Source: Methanomicrobiaceae archaeon UBA436 (GTDB lineage Archaea; Halobacteriota; Methanomicrobia; Methanomicrobiales; Methanoculleaceae). From it: a DNA stretch of 6,675 nucleotides. The DNA lies in NCBI GenBank assembly GCA_002497965.1, contig DAFR01000086.1, forward strand, positions 7,573 to 14,247. The letters are read 5' to 3'. The translations under genes were made by a program, and so were the position numbers. Below, one piece after another: positions 5,353-6,675 of this stretch (its first letter is position 1; each line of letters begins with the position of its first letter). The notes below the pieces were generated by a model, which made no database searches, had not been told where the DNA came from, and saw nothing but the letters and a program-made list of their open reading frames with translations.

Positions 5353-6675
5353 ATGCCCCGTGCCATATCAGAGACCATGGACAGAAACGCCATCGGCCTG
5401 CTGCTTCTCGCGGGCATTATAGCGCTCGGGTGCATCGCTGCCGGATGCACCGGGACGGAAGAGGCCGCGCCTGCGGATTCCACCCCTCCTGCCGGAGAGG
5501 GGACCGCGAGTCCGGATGATGTTACAGAAAGCATCAGCAACGTCACGGATGGGAACAACCGGTTCGCGCTCGATCTCTACAGGCGGATCTCAAGCGACCC
5601 GGCATACGCTGGCAGGAACATCTTCTTCTCCCCCTACAGCATCTCTTCGGCGCTCGCGATCACCTACGAGGGTGCCCGCGGCACAACCGCAGACGAGATC
5701 AGGTCGGTGCTCAGCCTCCCCGCCGACGATACCATCCGGCGACAGGGGTTTGCCGCGCTCAACGCCGGCCTGAACCGGGGTAGCGACAACTACACCCTCC
5801 GCATTGCAAACGCCCTCTGGGCAGAGGAGACCTATCGGTTCCTCCCGGACTACATCGAGGTGGCGGAACGGTGGTATGGGGCAAACGTCACGAACCTGGA
5901 CTTCGTGAGCGACACCGAAGGCTCGCGGGAGACGATCAACCGGTGGGTGGAGGAGAAGACCGAAGACAGGATCCGCGACCTGCTCCCGCCGGGTTCGATC
6001 GACCCCATAACCAGGCTTGTGATCACAAACGCGATCTACTTCAAGGGAAACTGGGTCAGAGAGTTCAACCCGGATGAGACAACTGATGAAGAGTTCCGGG
6101 TTTCGCCTGAGAAGACTGTGACCGTCCCGATGATGCACAGGACCGATGAGGAGGCCATCTATCCCTACACCGAGACCGATACCCTCCAGGTGCTCGAGAT
6201 GCCCTACGCGCACGGGAACGAAACCGGGATATCCATGATCGTCCTCCTCCCGAAGGACGACAACCTGACGGCATTGGAGGAGGCTCTTGACGCTGATACG
6301 ATTGCAGAACTCCGGAATTCGCTGGTCGAGCAGCGGGTCAGGGTTGTCTTCCCGAAGTTCAGGCTTGAGACCGGCTACACACTCAGCCAGATTCTCGCGG
6401 ATATGGGTATGCCAGCGGTCTTTTCCGCTGATGCCGACCTCTCGGGGATGGACGGCACAGATATGCTCTTCGTCAATGAGGTCTATCACAAAGCCTTCGT
6501 CGATGTGAACGAGGAGGGCACCGAGGCCGCGGCCGCGACGGGTGTGGTCGTGAGCCTCAAGGGTGCACCCGGCAGCGACACCACGCCCGTATTCCGGGCG
6601 GATCACCCGTTCGTCTTCCTGATCGTCGAGAGGGATAACGGCACGATCCTCTTTGCGGGCCGGGTCGTGAACCCT
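5353..6675 (+). CDS. Lipoprotein serpin (serine/cysteine protease inhibitor), last residues missing
   Basis: Suicide-substrate protease inhibitor, 441 codons visible, ending in GRVVNP, the family's usual C-terminus, so only a few residues and the stop are cut off. N-terminus: positive start, hydrophobic stretch (13-31) and lipobox-like IAAGC with Cys32, then an acidic Ala/Pro/Thr linker (33-58). This predicts a lipid-anchored protein outside the membrane. Serpin landmarks: NIFFSPYSISSALAITYEGA (about 90-109), TNAIYFKGNW, VLEMPYAHGN, MIVLLPKDDN, VFPKFRLETGY, and the hinge EEGTEAAAATG (387-397), whose small residues favour loop insertion and hence inhibition. Counting 17 residues from E387 places P1 at Lys403 (P2 Leu402), suggesting a trypsin-like target. 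The loop after P1 is about 5 residues longer than in alpha-1-antitrypsin, so the P1 call is uncertain. Start: ATG 5353 has AGGT six bases upstream; ATG 5377 would give a shorter signal peptide. It lies 115 bases after the MATE gene in the same direction, with no clear TATA box. Confidence 0.92.
   Translation, partial: MPRAISETMDRNAIGLLLLAGIIALGCIAAGCTGTEEAAPADSTPPAGEGTASPDDVTESISNVTDGNNRFALDLYRRISSDPAYAGRNIFFSPYSISSALAITYEGARGTTADEIRSVLSLPADDTIRRQGFAALNAGLNRGSDNYTLRIANALWAEETYRFLPDYIEVAERWYGANVTNLDFVSDTEGSRETINRWVEEKTEDRIRDLLPPGSIDPITRLVITNAIYFKGNWVREFNPDETTDEEFRVSPEKTVTVPMMHRTDEEAIYPYTETDTLQVLEMPYAHGNETGISMIVLLPKDDNLTALEEALDADTIAELRNSLVEQRVRVVFPKFRLETGYTLSQILADMGMPAVFSADADLSGMDGTDMLFVNEVYHKAFVDVNEEGTEAAAATGVVVSLKGAPGSDTTPVFRADHPFVFLIVERDNGTILFAGRVVNP

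Noticed and set aside
5590..6606. 338-codon open frame on the minus strand opposite the serpin
   Set aside because: The serpin frame is unmistakable on the plus strand. The antisense product shows no family features and follows from codon bias.

Overview
The window looks like chromosomal DNA of a GC-rich methanogenic archaeon. Methanomicrobiales, and Methanoculleus in particular, are the best guess. The evidence is a recognisable methyl-coenzyme M reductase activation ATPase (component A2, AtwA), an archaeal-type ribose-1,5-bisphosphate isomerase, archaeal ribosome binding sites and a TATA-like element. The genus is inferred from protein style and base composition, not from a search.

Layout. 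Minus strand, 1-2022: a HAD-superfamily protein (2022 to 1171) is followed by atwA (1130 to the left edge, 3' end missing). They are transcribed in the same direction, and a TATA-like element at the end of the HAD gene suggests that atwA may also have its own promoter. A 46-base divergent gap separates them from the plus-strand ribose-1,5-bisphosphate isomerase (2069-3007), which belongs to the archaeal AMP/nucleoside salvage route that makes ribulose bisphosphate. Next comes a 350-base gene-free stretch with several GC-rich hairpins, possibly a degraded insertion-sequence end. It ends in a perfect 14-bp palindrome (GTTGCATATGCAAC) just before a MarR-family repressor gene (3358-3846). The repressor overlaps by 4 bases a MATE-family efflux transporter (3843-5237), giving a compact regulator-plus-pump operon. 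After two hairpins at the MATE stop comes a lipoprotein serpin (5353 to the right edge) that is complete except for its last few residues and stop codon.

How the genes fit together. AtwA is the ATP-dependent factor for reductive activation of methyl-coenzyme M reductase; the adjacent HAD protein has an altered catalytic motif (DxA instead of DxD) and no assigned role. The MarR protein probably binds the palindrome, which could overlap its own promoter, and so controls itself and the MATE pump. The serpin is predicted to sit lipid-anchored on the outside of the cell and to trap serine or cysteine proteases; its link to the MATE operon is only positional. No RNA genes, CRISPR array or intact mobile element are visible.
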